From assembly GCA_030374765.1 (NCBI GenBank), contig JARGXX010000112.1, forward strand, positions 1-64,000: DNA of 64,000 nucleotides, given 5' to 3'. Source of the stretch: Agarophyton chilense (taxonomy: Eukaryota > Rhodophyta > Florideophyceae > Gracilariales > Gracilariaceae). The position numbers were made by a program, and so were the translations under genes. This document shows positions 20,479 through 31,900 of the stretch, one piece after another. Under the pieces are notes generated by a model. The model did no database searches and had not been told where the DNA came from. It saw only the letters and a program-made list of their open reading frames with translations. The stretch's first letter is position 1; each line of letters opens with the position of its first letter.

Positions 20479-23400
20479 TGTGGGGCTATTAATGAAAGTT
20501 TTCTCTAACAGGCTCTCTATTTGGCAGTCAGTATTTCATCGCATCCTGTCGCTATGGAAAGCCCTTAAAGAACTTTAAGCCATCGGCTTCTTCAGTAGTG
20601 TTCCTACAGGTTATGGGACACATACGGACACCACGCTAAAACCGATCCGCTGCTCGACGATCATATCGCGACAGTCCAAATAATCTACTGAAATACGCCT
20701 ACCAGGCAATTTACCGCTACCCATCGGCTCCAACAGCGCATCACACACGAACAACGAGCAAAAACCCGCTCTTAACCAAAACGAAGAATGTAAAATCAAA
20801 GGGAAACAACCCACGCTACGGCAGCAGCGCCAAATATAACGCAACAATTCAATGCTCTACAGTAACTCTCACAAAAGTTGCAAACAGCATCGACACTATC
20901 GTGAGACTTTAGCAGCGAAACTTCAAAAGAACCTGGGCAAGTCAAATTTCAAAAAATGGTACGCCTTCCTCTCCGACACTTTGTCGCCCTACGGGTACAC
21001 ACACATTCTTACTGAAGGATTCATTGGTGACACAGAGGAAACCCGAAAGGCTTATGCATCCTGTCGCGCACTTATCACAAAAACCATCTCCGAGGACTTC
21101 AATAAGCTGATCCCGGACTCAATATTCCTTCGCTCTCCTTGCAAAACAGTGTCTAACATAAAGACCATATTAGACACATCATCATAACGCAACATCGATC
21201 AATTGGGTTCCGAGGACATTCGCATACAATTAAACGACAAAGATGGACTCCAAGACTACTTTGAGAAACATCTCCGCAACCAAGCACTTCGTATCGAAGC
21301 GGGAGCAAACGAATGCGCATCTGAGGAGAGAACGGTAAAATTAGCACCTCGTGAACCCATCGCAACTCACATTACATTTTTCAGAATCGCAGCCACTTCA
21401 CTGGCCGTAAACACACCTCCATCCACCTTAGAGACAGAAAGGGCACTCTAGACATATGAGTCTTCTTCGATCCATCCTATTGCACCCAGCATTTCTTCTT
21501 TGGACGATCAACCCTCACCCGTGAACACCCCCCTCAGCACAAATCGCTTGAGCAGATGCTCTCCAAAATGTCCAACCTGGCAACCACAATATCTGACAGG
21601 AAGTCGACACTTTGACGTATCGAGTACAAAATTGTCTCCCAAAATTGCAACAAGCACTGCAATCACCCTTAACAGAACCCCAACCTAAAAAGATCGAACA
21701 GAGCAGTCACCAAACAGGCAGGGCCTATCACCACCAATGATGCGGCCGACATAAACACGCAACTGTTACAAGCACTTCAAGACTTACAGTAAGCGTAATC
21801 CGTACCCACCAACTCCAATGCAGACGAGAGAAAGTTCGTTCGCGACTCCAGGACGCGCCCGTCGCATACATCCATGCCACTATCAAACATCACCAACCTC
21901 CCGCGCCCTTTTTATACTACAACGGCCGACGCTTCCCTTTTCCAATCACGAAGTCGCCAAAATTAATGCTGGAGACTGACAGCATCAACAATATATCACT
22001 CCCAGAATTAGTATCAAAACGTATAAGTGGCACGCAAATATCCCTTCACGCCCTTTTGCGAAAGTACGGCTTCGTAGCGTTCACTCCTAGACTCGCCTAC
22101 ATTGTGGACACACCCCCTCCTCGCACCTTAGCCACTGCCAAATGGACTGGCAGAGGGTATTTTCTAAATGCGATCACCTTACGAAAAAAAGCTGAAGTGA
22201 AAGCAAGCCGAACGATAGCCACAAAACCTGATACCTCCCTCAAATGCGAGCCCAAGACTACATCGCATCTACCACACACGCGCAAACGCAAGCCCAGACC
22301 CAAACCAGAAAAGCATTGAAGGACAATGCCCTTCAAGGGGGTGTCTTCCCAGTAGTTAGAGATTTCGCTGGCTTGAGGACTAGCTTGGTCTATGACAAGC
22401 TATACCGCTATTGCGTGCCGACGGCCGGTTAGGACCGGAAGTGCACACTGGTGGAACACGTGGACTGCACGGATGCCAACGCTCGAGTGCGAGGCGTGCC
22501 ACACGGGGCCCGGATTCTACCTAATGGTTAGTATTATTTAGTATTATTCAGTATTTATTTAGCTACGCTATCGCTATTTAGTGTCTATTTTTCGGGCGCG
22601 CGCCCACTGTCAGGAGCCGCGCGCCACACCACTTAGGAGGTTGAGCACTGCTCCCCAGTAATCACCCTCTTGGGAGATCCCAAGGAAAGAGTCTTGGCTC
22701 TGAACTTTTCGCCTTCGGCGCGTCTTCACCGCATACTGCGTGAGCGCCCGTTGCCCGTTAGTTCATCCACCCCTCTGTCAACCAGAGTGCTACCACCACC
22801 GTGGGTTCATATTTAATCGCCGACACTTGTCGTAGTCTCGCCCCTGTATAGGGTTTCGCTCCCGTTTCCTCTTTTTATCCTTTTTGGCTCTCGTGAGTGG
22901 CCGCCTCACTCACCTCGCTCGTTCACCTCATACGAGAGTTTCCTCGCTCCTTTTCCGACAATCGCCGTGGTACCGCTCCACCTAGGACTGGTCACACCAC
23001 GGACTGTGCCGTGCTCACCTAAACACTCTAGGTATATCCCGCCGGATTGGCCTCGGTCTTACACCCGACTTCGTCGTGCCTTTCCAGAGTGGCTCTGTTT
23101 CTGTGCTCCGCTGGGACGCGTCTCCTCGTCCTGAGGCGTGTCTCTCAAGAGAGGAAGATACCGAACATCTTCGTGGTGTCTCCGCTCCAAGCGTTCTCCT
23201 ACAAGCATCCCCAACAAAATCCAAAAGACATGCCCCAGTCTACCACCGACCGACCCAAAACCACGCCCAAAGACGCAGTGGCTGCTGCTTTTTACGAATG
23301 GTGCCTGCGTTACAACCAAATGTACCTACGCACTCTTCAGAAAATGGCCAAACTCGGTCTCCTCAATCTTTGGTCAATCCTTAAAGAAATCGACCCCCTC

Positions 23401-25770
23401 TTTCATGTTGCGGATGCATCCATAGAAAAAGCGTGATACAACCACACCGAGAAACCACCCACACTCACTCGAAGGGAGCGTCATTCTTCTCTGACATCTC
23501 TGGGACAATCATACCGACTTTCATAGACGGTAAAAAATACTTCTTGGTGTTCATCGAAAACCGCACCAAGTTCCTCCATACATTTTGCGCGTCTATCCGG
23601 ACCCAACTGTCTAACTTTACGTGCAACATACTCAACCTCATGTGCAGCAATTTCGGATCAGCCCCACTGATCATCACAATTCACAACGCAGGGGAATACA
23701 AATCAAACATATTCTAATCCATACTAACCGGTCACAGTACTAACTCCAAACTTCCACAGCACACAGCCCCCAAGAGAACTCACTGGCTGAAAGAGTCATC
23801 GGCACTGTGTCTCGTATAGTACGTGCTAACCTGTACCACTTCGGTCCACCGCTGCATTGTTGGGAGGACGCCCTCCGTGACACCACCTTCCGATACAACC
23901 GAACTCTCCACATAACTACTCGCAAAATCCCATACGCACAGTGACACACGCGACCCCCTACCGTTACTACCATGTTCGCTTTTGACCAGAAAGAAAGCAT
24001 CTCAGTAATCACCGACCGTACCACGCAAAGCAAGCTGGACGCACGCCGAACCCTGGTAAGATATATGTTCGGTAACATCAACACCGACATCAAGATCCAG
24101 AACGTCGAGACAAAAGATCCCCGCAAAATCCGTGCGATCGACTTCAAACCATATTTTCCGTACCAAGACCCTGTAAGAACGACTGAAATGGCCTTCAAGG
24201 CATTTGCTCCTTCGCCAGACCCCTCCCACATCAATCATCACACACCAGCGCCACTCTCACTACCCCAAGCGCGCAGAGACCCCAATGCAAAGCAATGGAT
24301 CTTTGCACATAACGCAGAACTCGACCAAGTACACTAACTGGGCGTCATAGAATGGCTTACGAAGAAAAACATTCTCCGCAACCTGATCCCGCTCACAAAA
24401 AAAGTATCGATGTAAAAGAGGACACAACGACAAAAACACAGATCGCAAAGCTCGCCTCGCCGTGTGCGGCGATCTCATGAAATCCAACCTACAATTTGAC
24501 CCGAATCACGCACCAGCTCGCTTGCCACAAAAAGAAACGGTACGTCTCGCCATGGCAATCACAGCCGCCAACAACCTGAACTTTGGACACTTCGACATTA
24601 CAACGGCTTATCCCAACAAACTCTATCGCTATAACAACAAGTATATGTAAACAACACCCTCGTCTCAACGTGTCAATTATGCACCGAACCCCGGCAGGCT
24701 GCCTTATTCGTAGCTTTTACGGCAACCCATCAGGTTTCTTGTATTATCTCGAAGGTGCCGTAGAATGACTCACCTCTAACAAATACTCCCAATCTGCAGA
24801 CGACCCGTGACTTTTCTTCAGACTAATATCTCCATCCAGCTTCACAATAATATGCCTTAACAGCGAGGATTAGCTCATAGTTGCGACGCATTAATTTAAC
24901 ATAGATGAACTGTTCGTCAATATTGCCATGAATTAGAACAATCGGTGAATTAGAAAACCCACCAAATATCTTGGGTGGAAAATGGCATACAAGTCAGGCG
25001 GAATACATATCAGCCAACCAAACTACATCTAACCAGCGCCCGCGTTCGAATAACTCTCCGAATGCAGCCCTTGCCAGTCACCACACGCGTCCAAGTCCAA
25101 GTTTCATGGACCCACCGAAAACGACACGCTCCTGCCAAGTCACACAGACCTTTACCGATAAATAGTCGGCATATTACGATAGATCAGCGACTGCACCAGA
25201 CCCGACATCGCCTTCGCCGTCTCACCCCTCGGACAGGCTTCCCAAAACACTACAACGCGACACTAGAGCCTACTCAAGGAGGTACTGCGATACCGTCGAG
25301 ACACAATTCACTATGGCATATTGTACCACAAGCGCAAAATTTTCTCGACTCTTTGAAGCTTTCTTTCAAGACGTACACGGACGATGATTTCGCTACCAAT
25401 GAACGGAACAAGAAATGTATCACAAGATATGTGCCCACAATCCAAGGCGGTCCAATCTCATGGTCCTCCCTCCTGTCAACAATTCTGCTTCGCGCAATCC
25501 ACCGCTGAAGTGAAATACATTGCAGCAACGGCAGCCGTCCAAAACAGCTGCTCAAAACGTTGCACACTAAAATTCCTTCCTTTCATCAAATAAGAGCCCT
25601 CACCAGTCTTTCTTGATAATAAATGCGTCTTTGCTATTGGACAAAACGCAGGCGACTCTAAGCGTCGCAATTTCATCGACTTACGACATCATTATAGACG
25701 CGACCACCTCATCGTCGCAACATCAAGCTGGAGTATGTTCTTTCTGCTGCGATATCGCCGACATACTAAC
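20479..25770 (+). mobile_element. Degenerate Copia fossil interrupted by hinge P2
   Basis: Ty1/Copia family. A short 5' LTR candidate (about 20479-20608, ending ...CCTACA) is followed by GGTTATGGGACACA, resembling the half-tRNA-iMet primer site of Copia. Parts in order are gag-like region (about 20850-21690), GAG-pre-integrase and integrase (about 23050-24340), and reverse transcriptase and RNase H (about 24350-25770). It is broken, with more than ten interruptions, and old. P is inserted at its coding end, and a short remnant appears to continue on the far side of P1 at 4230-4280. No 3' LTR is seen. Confidence 0.75.
22430..23046. other. GC-rich non-coding block inside the Copia fossil
   Basis: No protein-like frame. 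It opens with CCGGTTAGGACCGG, then an A/T-rich micro-repeat (TTAGTATTAT twice, about 22527-22560), then GC-rich sequence starting TGTCAGGAGCC (about 22609) and reaching GGTCTTACA (about 23062). The TG...CA borders and length (~450 bp) would suit a solo LTR nested in the fossil, but flanking duplications are not convincing. Mirrors are at about 31720-32340 and 61730-62350. Confidence 0.3.
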
Positions 25771-26228
25771 CGGAAATCATGCTGTTATACCTGTGATAGC
25801 TTTAAGAATGGTCTGACTTTCAGGAGCACAGCTCTGTCGCTTTCTCAATTGAAACGTGCTCTTGCAGAGCAACGTTCAAATGGAAGACGCGACGAGTATG
25901 GCCGCTAGCTTGGAAACCATGTTGTGGATAAGGTGTTAAGACGCTGCTTATCGAATACGAGCCTTCGAGAGTGTGTGCGAATGTCGCCGAATAGCTCATA
26001 CATCGACACTCGCTTGTGATTCGCACGAGTCGTTCGTTGCATTCGAAATACCGCATGGCGCGTTGCAAAGTACGTTGTCGGCTGTGCCAACTTCAGTGTA
26101 TTGCAGTCGTAGTCTCGGAACTAGCTCGAATATGCGCAAATCGTGGGACTTGACGTATGGGCTGGGTAAGAGCAGACAAATGAAAGTAACAAAATATTCT
26201 ACGAGTGTGTCGCTTTACAACATGAAAG

Positions 26229-26639
26229 CTATCCTAACAATGCAGAGAACAAAGACCCCACCGTCTCGAAAATACCGTCTCCGTCAACGTCCTGAGCAAA
26301 CGAGTCCATCACTCCATCCCCATTGCTATCATACGTGACGTAGTCATATGCCCCATCTTGGTTGGTGTCGTAGCTGATGGAATCAACTTGACCATCGCTA
26401 TTTTCATCGCTGGCCACTCCGGTTTGGTCGGAAGCGATTTGAGGTGGTTCCTCACCTTGATCCTGAGCCATGGTGCTCTGAGTGTGCTTCCTTGCTTCTC
26501 CCCTTCCATAGCGGCCCCAGCTGCCAAACTCTTCTTTGGTCACACGCGACAGCTCGTCCTTGTCGCCTTTGATCACTGCCTTTCCCATTTTTGCGGAGGT
26601 CTTGAGGGCTTTGAGTCCGACGGATACGGGTCCAATCAT
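26229..26639 (-). CDS. 136-residue Ca-binding-loop protein (P2 left arm)
   Basis: Same protein as the P1 copies, transcribed leftward from the P2 spacer (TATA box complement at 26835-26840). The leader has the longest homopolymer of the set, 23 G on the + strand (23 C in the mRNA). This copy sits on the Copia-fossil side of the hinge, as does its twin at 28128. Confidence 0.72.
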   Translation of the reverse strand: MIGPVSVGLKALKTSAKMGKAVIKGDKDELSRVTKEEFGSWGRYGRGEARKHTQSTMAQDQGEEPPQIASDQTGVASDENSDGQVDSISYDTNQDGAYDYVTYDSNGDGVMDSFAQDVDGDGIFETVGSLFSALLG

Positions 26640-26834
26640 GTTTAGTAGTTGTAGAAGAACGGGGGGGGGGGGGGGGGGGGGGGTAGTGGAGAGGTTTTGG
26701 AAAAGGGGAAGATCGGTAGGAGAAAGAAGCGATGTGTGCGGTTGACGACACTCGATGTGTAGGTTGCGTAGATGTAGCTGCTGTGAGCTTGGATAGGGGC
26801 GATGAGAAAAGAAGAAGCGGGGCCATGACTCACA

Positions 26835-27940
26835 TTTATAGTCTCTGGGAAGCTGCCGGTACCATTGTACGGCAGGCGCTTACGTGTTTACCCTTCAGTA
26901 TGTTCAGTATGGACCGGGAGATTGGAATGAACGCGGTGACGTCGTATTAAATGGGCTGAGGAGATGTTGATGGACTCGCCAGCAAGGACGCTGTTGACAA
27001 GCGACTCATATTTAGTTGTCTCGCCATAAGGAGTGGGTTTGATGACACGTACATGTCAACAAGGTAGCGAAACATGGTGAGCTGACGGCTGGCCGTATTG
27101 ACGTTTTTTGAACACGAAGGCATACTGTACTGTGTACCAGCGATGTCTATTTGGACCTGGGCATCTCCCACTTGGGAGCACACCGCTGTCGCTAAACTCG
27201 TATATCATCGACATGCTTCTACTCCTCCCCTTCTGTTCTCGAAAGCTGTCGCAATATTTCAAATCTACGGTGTTTCAAAATTGCGTCGTCAAAAACGCAT
27301 CAGTACTGTGGCTACAAGCATAATGAAATCTGCAACAGAATTTCGCACATTACAGCTTTCTGAAATAATCTGGCGATCACTTCTATGAAGAAACGGAGAT
27401 TAAAATTGTTCAGAAAGAAACTGCTGGTAAAATAAAGCATATACCGCGATGTACTTAAATTCCTCGGTCGTTATTAACGAACTGCATCGAGATTAAGATG
27501 ATTGCGGACAGACATAATGATGGGGGCTTTTCGTGTCCGTAGAAAGTAAGACGACATCCGATACCTTTTTTAAAAATCTGAAACTTGCTGGTGGTGCTAT
27601 CCTTTATCCCTATACCCTTCGCAACCCTTTGTCGACACAACGGCCTGCCGTTGACGACTGCAGCCACAGAAACGCATTGCGCAGTCAACAGCCGTGCCAG
27701 CAAATAGTCTGTCAACAGCGCACGTGGTGTCGTGCTCGCAAATCACCATTTGCAAAGAGTCAATACATGTCAACACTGTATTCGTACTGTATTCCCGCTG
27801 TTGGTATCCACGTCATCGATTCGGTGGCTGCTCAAAGAGCTACACGCCTTGCTGCGGTGTCCATTTCCAATCTGGTAGGATGCCACTCGCAATCCCACGC
27901 AGCATCTGCGTCTTCCTAGAGAGTAGCCGCAGACTATAAA
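26835..27940. promoter_or_regulatory. Bidirectional promoter/spacer of P2 (centre of palindrome)
   Basis: Outward TATA boxes lie at 26835-26840 and 27935-27940. TGTTGAC or its complement GTCAACA occurs at 26992, 27055, 27684, 27711 and 27769. TGACGTC at 26937 and ACGTCA at 27810 lie about 97 and 120 bases inside the two TATA boxes in mirror orientation. A CACGTG box is at 27721. These are candidate regulatory sites for both genes; the assignment is inference from repetition and symmetry. Confidence 0.6.
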
Positions 27941-28127
27941 TGTGAGTCATGGCCTCGCTTCTTCTTTTCTCATCCCCCTATCCAAGCTCACAGCAGCTAC
28001 ATCTACGCAACCTACACATCGAGTGTCGTCAACCGCACCCATCGCTTCTTTCTCCTACCGATCTTCCCCTTTTCCAAAACCTCTCCACTACCACCCCCCC
28101 CCCCCCGTTCTTCTACAACTACTAAAC

Positions 28128-28538
28128 ATGATTGGACCCGTATCCGTCGGACTCAAAGCCCTCAAGACCTCCGCAAAAATGGGAAAGGCAGTGATCAAAG
28201 GCGACAAGGACGAGCTGTCGCGTGTGACCAAAGAAGAGTTTGGCAGCTGGGGCCGCTATGGAAGGGGAGAAGCAAGGAAGCACACTCAGAGCACCATGGC
28301 TCAGGATCAAGGTGAGGAACCACCTCAAATCGCTTCCGACCAAACCGGAGTGGCCAGCGATGAAAATAGCGATGGTCAAGTTGATTCCATCAGCTACGAC
28401 ACCAACCAAGATGGGGCATATGACTACGTCACGTATGATAGCAATGGGGATGGAGTGATGGACTCGTTTGCTCAGGACGTTGACGGAGACGGTATTTTCG
28501 AGACGGTGGGGTCTTTGTTCTCTGCATTGTTAGGATAG
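28128..28538 (+). CDS. 136-residue Ca-binding-loop protein (P2 right arm)
   Basis: Same protein, transcribed rightward from the P2 spacer (TATAAA 27935-27940). The leader C run is 13 bases. The last codons and about 450 downstream bases match the other arms base for base as far as I can compare by eye. Confidence 0.72.
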   Translation: MIGPVSVGLKALKTSAKMGKAVIKGDKDELSRVTKEEFGSWGRYGRGEARKHTQSTMAQDQGEEPPQIASDQTGVASDENSDGQVDSISYDTNQDGAYDYVTYDSNGDGVMDSFAQDVDGDGIFETVGSLFSALLG

Positions 28539-28996
28539 CTTTCATGTTGTAAAGCGACACACTCGTAGAATATTTTGTTACTTTCATTTGTCTGCTCTTA
28601 CCCAGCCCATACGTCAAGTCCCACGATTTGCGCATATTCGAGCTAGTTCCGAGACTACGACTGCAATACACTGAAGTTGGCACAGCCGACAACGTACTTT
28701 GCAACGCGCCATGCGGTATTTCGAATGCAACGAACGACTCGTGCGAATCACAAGCGAGTGTCGATGTATGAGCTATTCGGCGACATTCGCACACACTCTC
28801 GAAGGCTCGTATTCGATAAGCAGCGTCTTAACACCTTATCCACAACATGGTTTCCAAGCTAGCGGCCATACTCGTCGCGTCTTCCATTTGAACGTTGCTC
28901 TGCAAGAGCACGTTTCAATTGAGAAAGCGACAGAGCTGTGCTCCTGAAAGTCAGACCATTCTTAAAGCTATCACAGGTATAACAGCATGATTTCCG

Positions 28997-31900
28997 GTTA
29001 GTATGTCGGCGATATCGCAGCAGAAAGAACATACTCCAGCTTGATGTTGCGACGATGAGGTGGTCGCGTCTATAATGATGTCGTAAGTCGATGAAATTGC
29101 GACGCTTAGAGTCGCCTGCGTTTTGTCCAATAGCAAAGACGCATTTATTATCAAGAAAGACTGGTGAGGGCTCTTATTTGATGAAAGGAAGGAATTTTAG
29201 TGTGCAACGTTTTGAGCAGCTGTTTTGGACGGCTGCCGTTGCTGCAATGTATTTCACTTCAGCGCTGGATTGCGCGAAGCAGAATTGTTGACAGGAGGAC
29301 CATGAGATTGGACCGCCTTGGATTGTGGGCACATATCTTGTGATACATTTCTTGTTCCGTTCATTGGTAGCGAAATCATCGTCCGTGTACGTCTTGAAAG
29401 AAAGCTTCAAAGAGTCGAGAAAATTTTGCGCTTGTGGTACAATATGCCATAGTGAATTGTGTCTCGACGGTATCGCAGTACCTCCTTGAGTAGGCTCTAG
29501 TGTCGCGTTGTAGTGTTTTGGGAAGCCTGTCCGAGGGGTGAGACGGCGAAGGCGATGTCGGGTCTGGTGCAGTCGCTGATCTATCGTAATATGCCGACTA
29601 TTTATCGGTAAAGGTCTGTGTGACTTGGCAGGAGCGTGTCGTTTTCGGTGGGTCCATGAAACTTGGACTTGGACGCGTGTGGTGACTGGCAAGGGCTGCA
29701 TTCGGAGAGTTATTCGAACGCGGGCGCTGGTTAGATGTAGTTTGGTTGGCTGATATGTATTCCGCCTGACTTGTATGCCATTTTCCACCCAAGATATTTG
29801 GTGGGTTTTCTAATTCACCGATTGTTCTAATTCATGGCAATATTGACGAACAGTTCATCTATGTTAAATTAATGCGTCGCAACTATGAGCTAATCCTCGC
29901 TGTTAAGGCATATTATTGTGAAGCTGGATGGAGATATTAGTCTGAAGAAAAGTCACGGGTCGTCTGCAGATTGGGAGTATTTGTTAGAGGTGAGTCATTC
30001 TACGGCACCTTCGAGATAATACAAGAAACCTGATGGGTTGCCGTAAAAGCTACGAATAAGGCAGCCTGCCGGGGTTCGGTGCATAATTGACACGTTGAGA
30101 CGAGGGTGTTGTTTACATATACTTGTTGTTATAGCGATAGAGTTTGTTGGGATAAGCCGTTGTAATGTCGAAGTGTCCAAAGTTCAGGTTGTTGGCGGCT
30201 GTGATTGCCATGGCGAGACGTACCGTTTCTTTTTGTGGCAAGCGAGCTGGTGCGTGATTCGGGTCAAATTGTAGGTTGGATTTCATGAGATCGCCGCACA
30301 CGGCGAGGCGAGCTTTGCGATCTGTGTTTTTGTCGTTGTGTCCTCTTTTACATCGATACTTTTTTTGTGAGCGGGATCAGGTTGCGGAGAATGTTTTTCT
30401 TCGTAAGCCATTCTATGACGCCCAGTTAGTGTACTTGGTCGAGTTCTGCGTTATGGGCAATGATCCATTGCTTTGCATTGGGGTCTCTGCGCGCTTGGGG
30501 TAGTGAGAGTGGCGCTAGTGTGTGATGATTGATGTGGGAGGGGTCTGGCGAAGGAGCAAATGCCTTGAAGGTCATGTCAGTCGTTCTTACAGGGTCTTGG
30601 TACGGAAAATATGGTTTGAAGTCGATCGCGCGGATTTTGCGGGGATCTTTTGTCTCGACGTTCTGGATCTTGATGTCGGTGTTGATGTTACCGAACATAT
30701 ATCTTACCAGGGTTTGGCGTGCGTCCAGCTTGCTTTGCGTGGTACGGTCGGTGATTACTGAGATGCTTTCTTTCTGGTCAAAAGCGAACATGGTAGTAAC
30801 GGTAGGGGGTCGCGTGTGTCACTGTGCGTATGGGATTTTGCGAGTAGTTATGTGGAGAGTTCGGTTGTATCGGAAGGTGGTGTCACGGAGGGCGTCCTCC
30901 CAACAATGCAGCGGTGGACCGAAGTGGTACAGGTTAGCACGTACTATACGAGACACAGTGCCGATGACTCTTTCAGCCAGTGAGTTCCCTTGGGGGCTGT
31001 GTGCTGTGGAAGTTTGGAGTTAGTACTGTGACCGGTGAGTATGGATTAGAATATGTTTGATTTGTATTCCCCTGCGTTGTGAATTGTGATGATCAGTGGG
31101 GCTGATCCGAAATTGCTGCACATGAGGTTGAGTATGTTGCGCGTAAAGTTAGACAGTTGGGTCCGGATAGACGCGCAAAATGTATGGAGGAACTTGGTGC
31201 GGTTTTCGATGAACACCAAGAAGTATTTTTTACCGTCTATGAAAGTCGGTATGATTGGCCCAGAGATGTCAGAGAAGAATGACGCTCCCTTCGAGTGAGT
31301 GTGGGTGGTTTCTCGGTGTGGTTGTATCACGCTTTTTCTATGGATGCATCCGCAACATGAAAGAGGGGGTCGATTTCTTTAAGGATTGACCAAAGATTGA
31401 GGAGACCGAGTTTGGCCATTTTCTGAAGAGTGCGTAGGTACATTTGGTTGTAACGCAGGCACCATTCGTAAAAAGCAGCAGCCACTGCGTCTGTGGGCGT
31501 GGTTTTGGGTCGGTCGGTGGTAGACTGGGGCATGTCTTTTGGATTTTGTTGGGGATGCTTGTAGGAGAACGCTTGGAGCGGAGACACCACGAAGATGTTC
31601 GGTATCTTCCTCTCTTGAGAGACACGCCTCAGGACGAGGAGACGCGTCCCAGCGGAGCACAGAAACAGAGCCACTCTGGAAAGGCACGACGAAGTCGGGT
31701 GTAAGACCGAGGCCAATCCGGCGGGATATACCTAGAGTGTTTAGGTGAGCACGGCACAGTCCGTGGTGTGACCAGTCCTAGGTGGAGCGGTACCACGGCG
31801 ATTGTCGGAAAAGGAGCGAGGAAACTCTCGTATGAGGTGAACGAGCGAGGTGAGTGAGGCGGCCACTCACGAGAGCCAAAAAGGATAAAAAGAGGAAACG

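Larger units (their letters stand above)
1..24771 (+). repeat. Tandem unit, copy 1 (forward, ~24.8 kb)
   Basis: Position 1 onward (Copia fossil, then hinge P left arm) repeats directly from 24772 onward, offset about 24771-24774. One period therefore consists of the hinge P followed by the ~21.5 kb U block. In this copy the U block reads SPFH gene to Copia fossil, left to right. The direct repeat holds for about 2.05 kb past 24772 and then breaks inside P2, where the array turns around. Confidence 0.85.
1..26844 (+). repeat. Left arm of giant inverted repeat
   Basis: This arm is the reverse complement of 27931-60005. The pairing is seen from matching translated features at mirrored positions: SPFH gene 4344 and 55673, Harbinger element 16302-19159 and 35604-38461, Ca-loop gene 26229 and 28538. 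Paired coordinates sum to about 54763-54766 until the Copia insertion in the right arm, and to about 60006-60017 beyond it. Scattered substitutions and small indels separate the arms, so they are not one read folded back without change. Confidence 0.93.
25771..28996. mobile_element. Hinge module P2: centre of the giant palindrome, same flank on both sides
   Basis: The arms are 25771-26844 and 27931-28996, with spacer 26845-27930. Unlike P1 and P3, both outer flanks are the Copia-fossil side (ending CTAAC at 25766-25770, and its mirror at 28997-29001). The SPFH-side flank is absent. Both outer arm ends also carry the Copia-side variant of the ~45 bp diverged zone. This is the product expected from crossing-over between the two inverted arms on sister copies. 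Confidence 0.75.
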
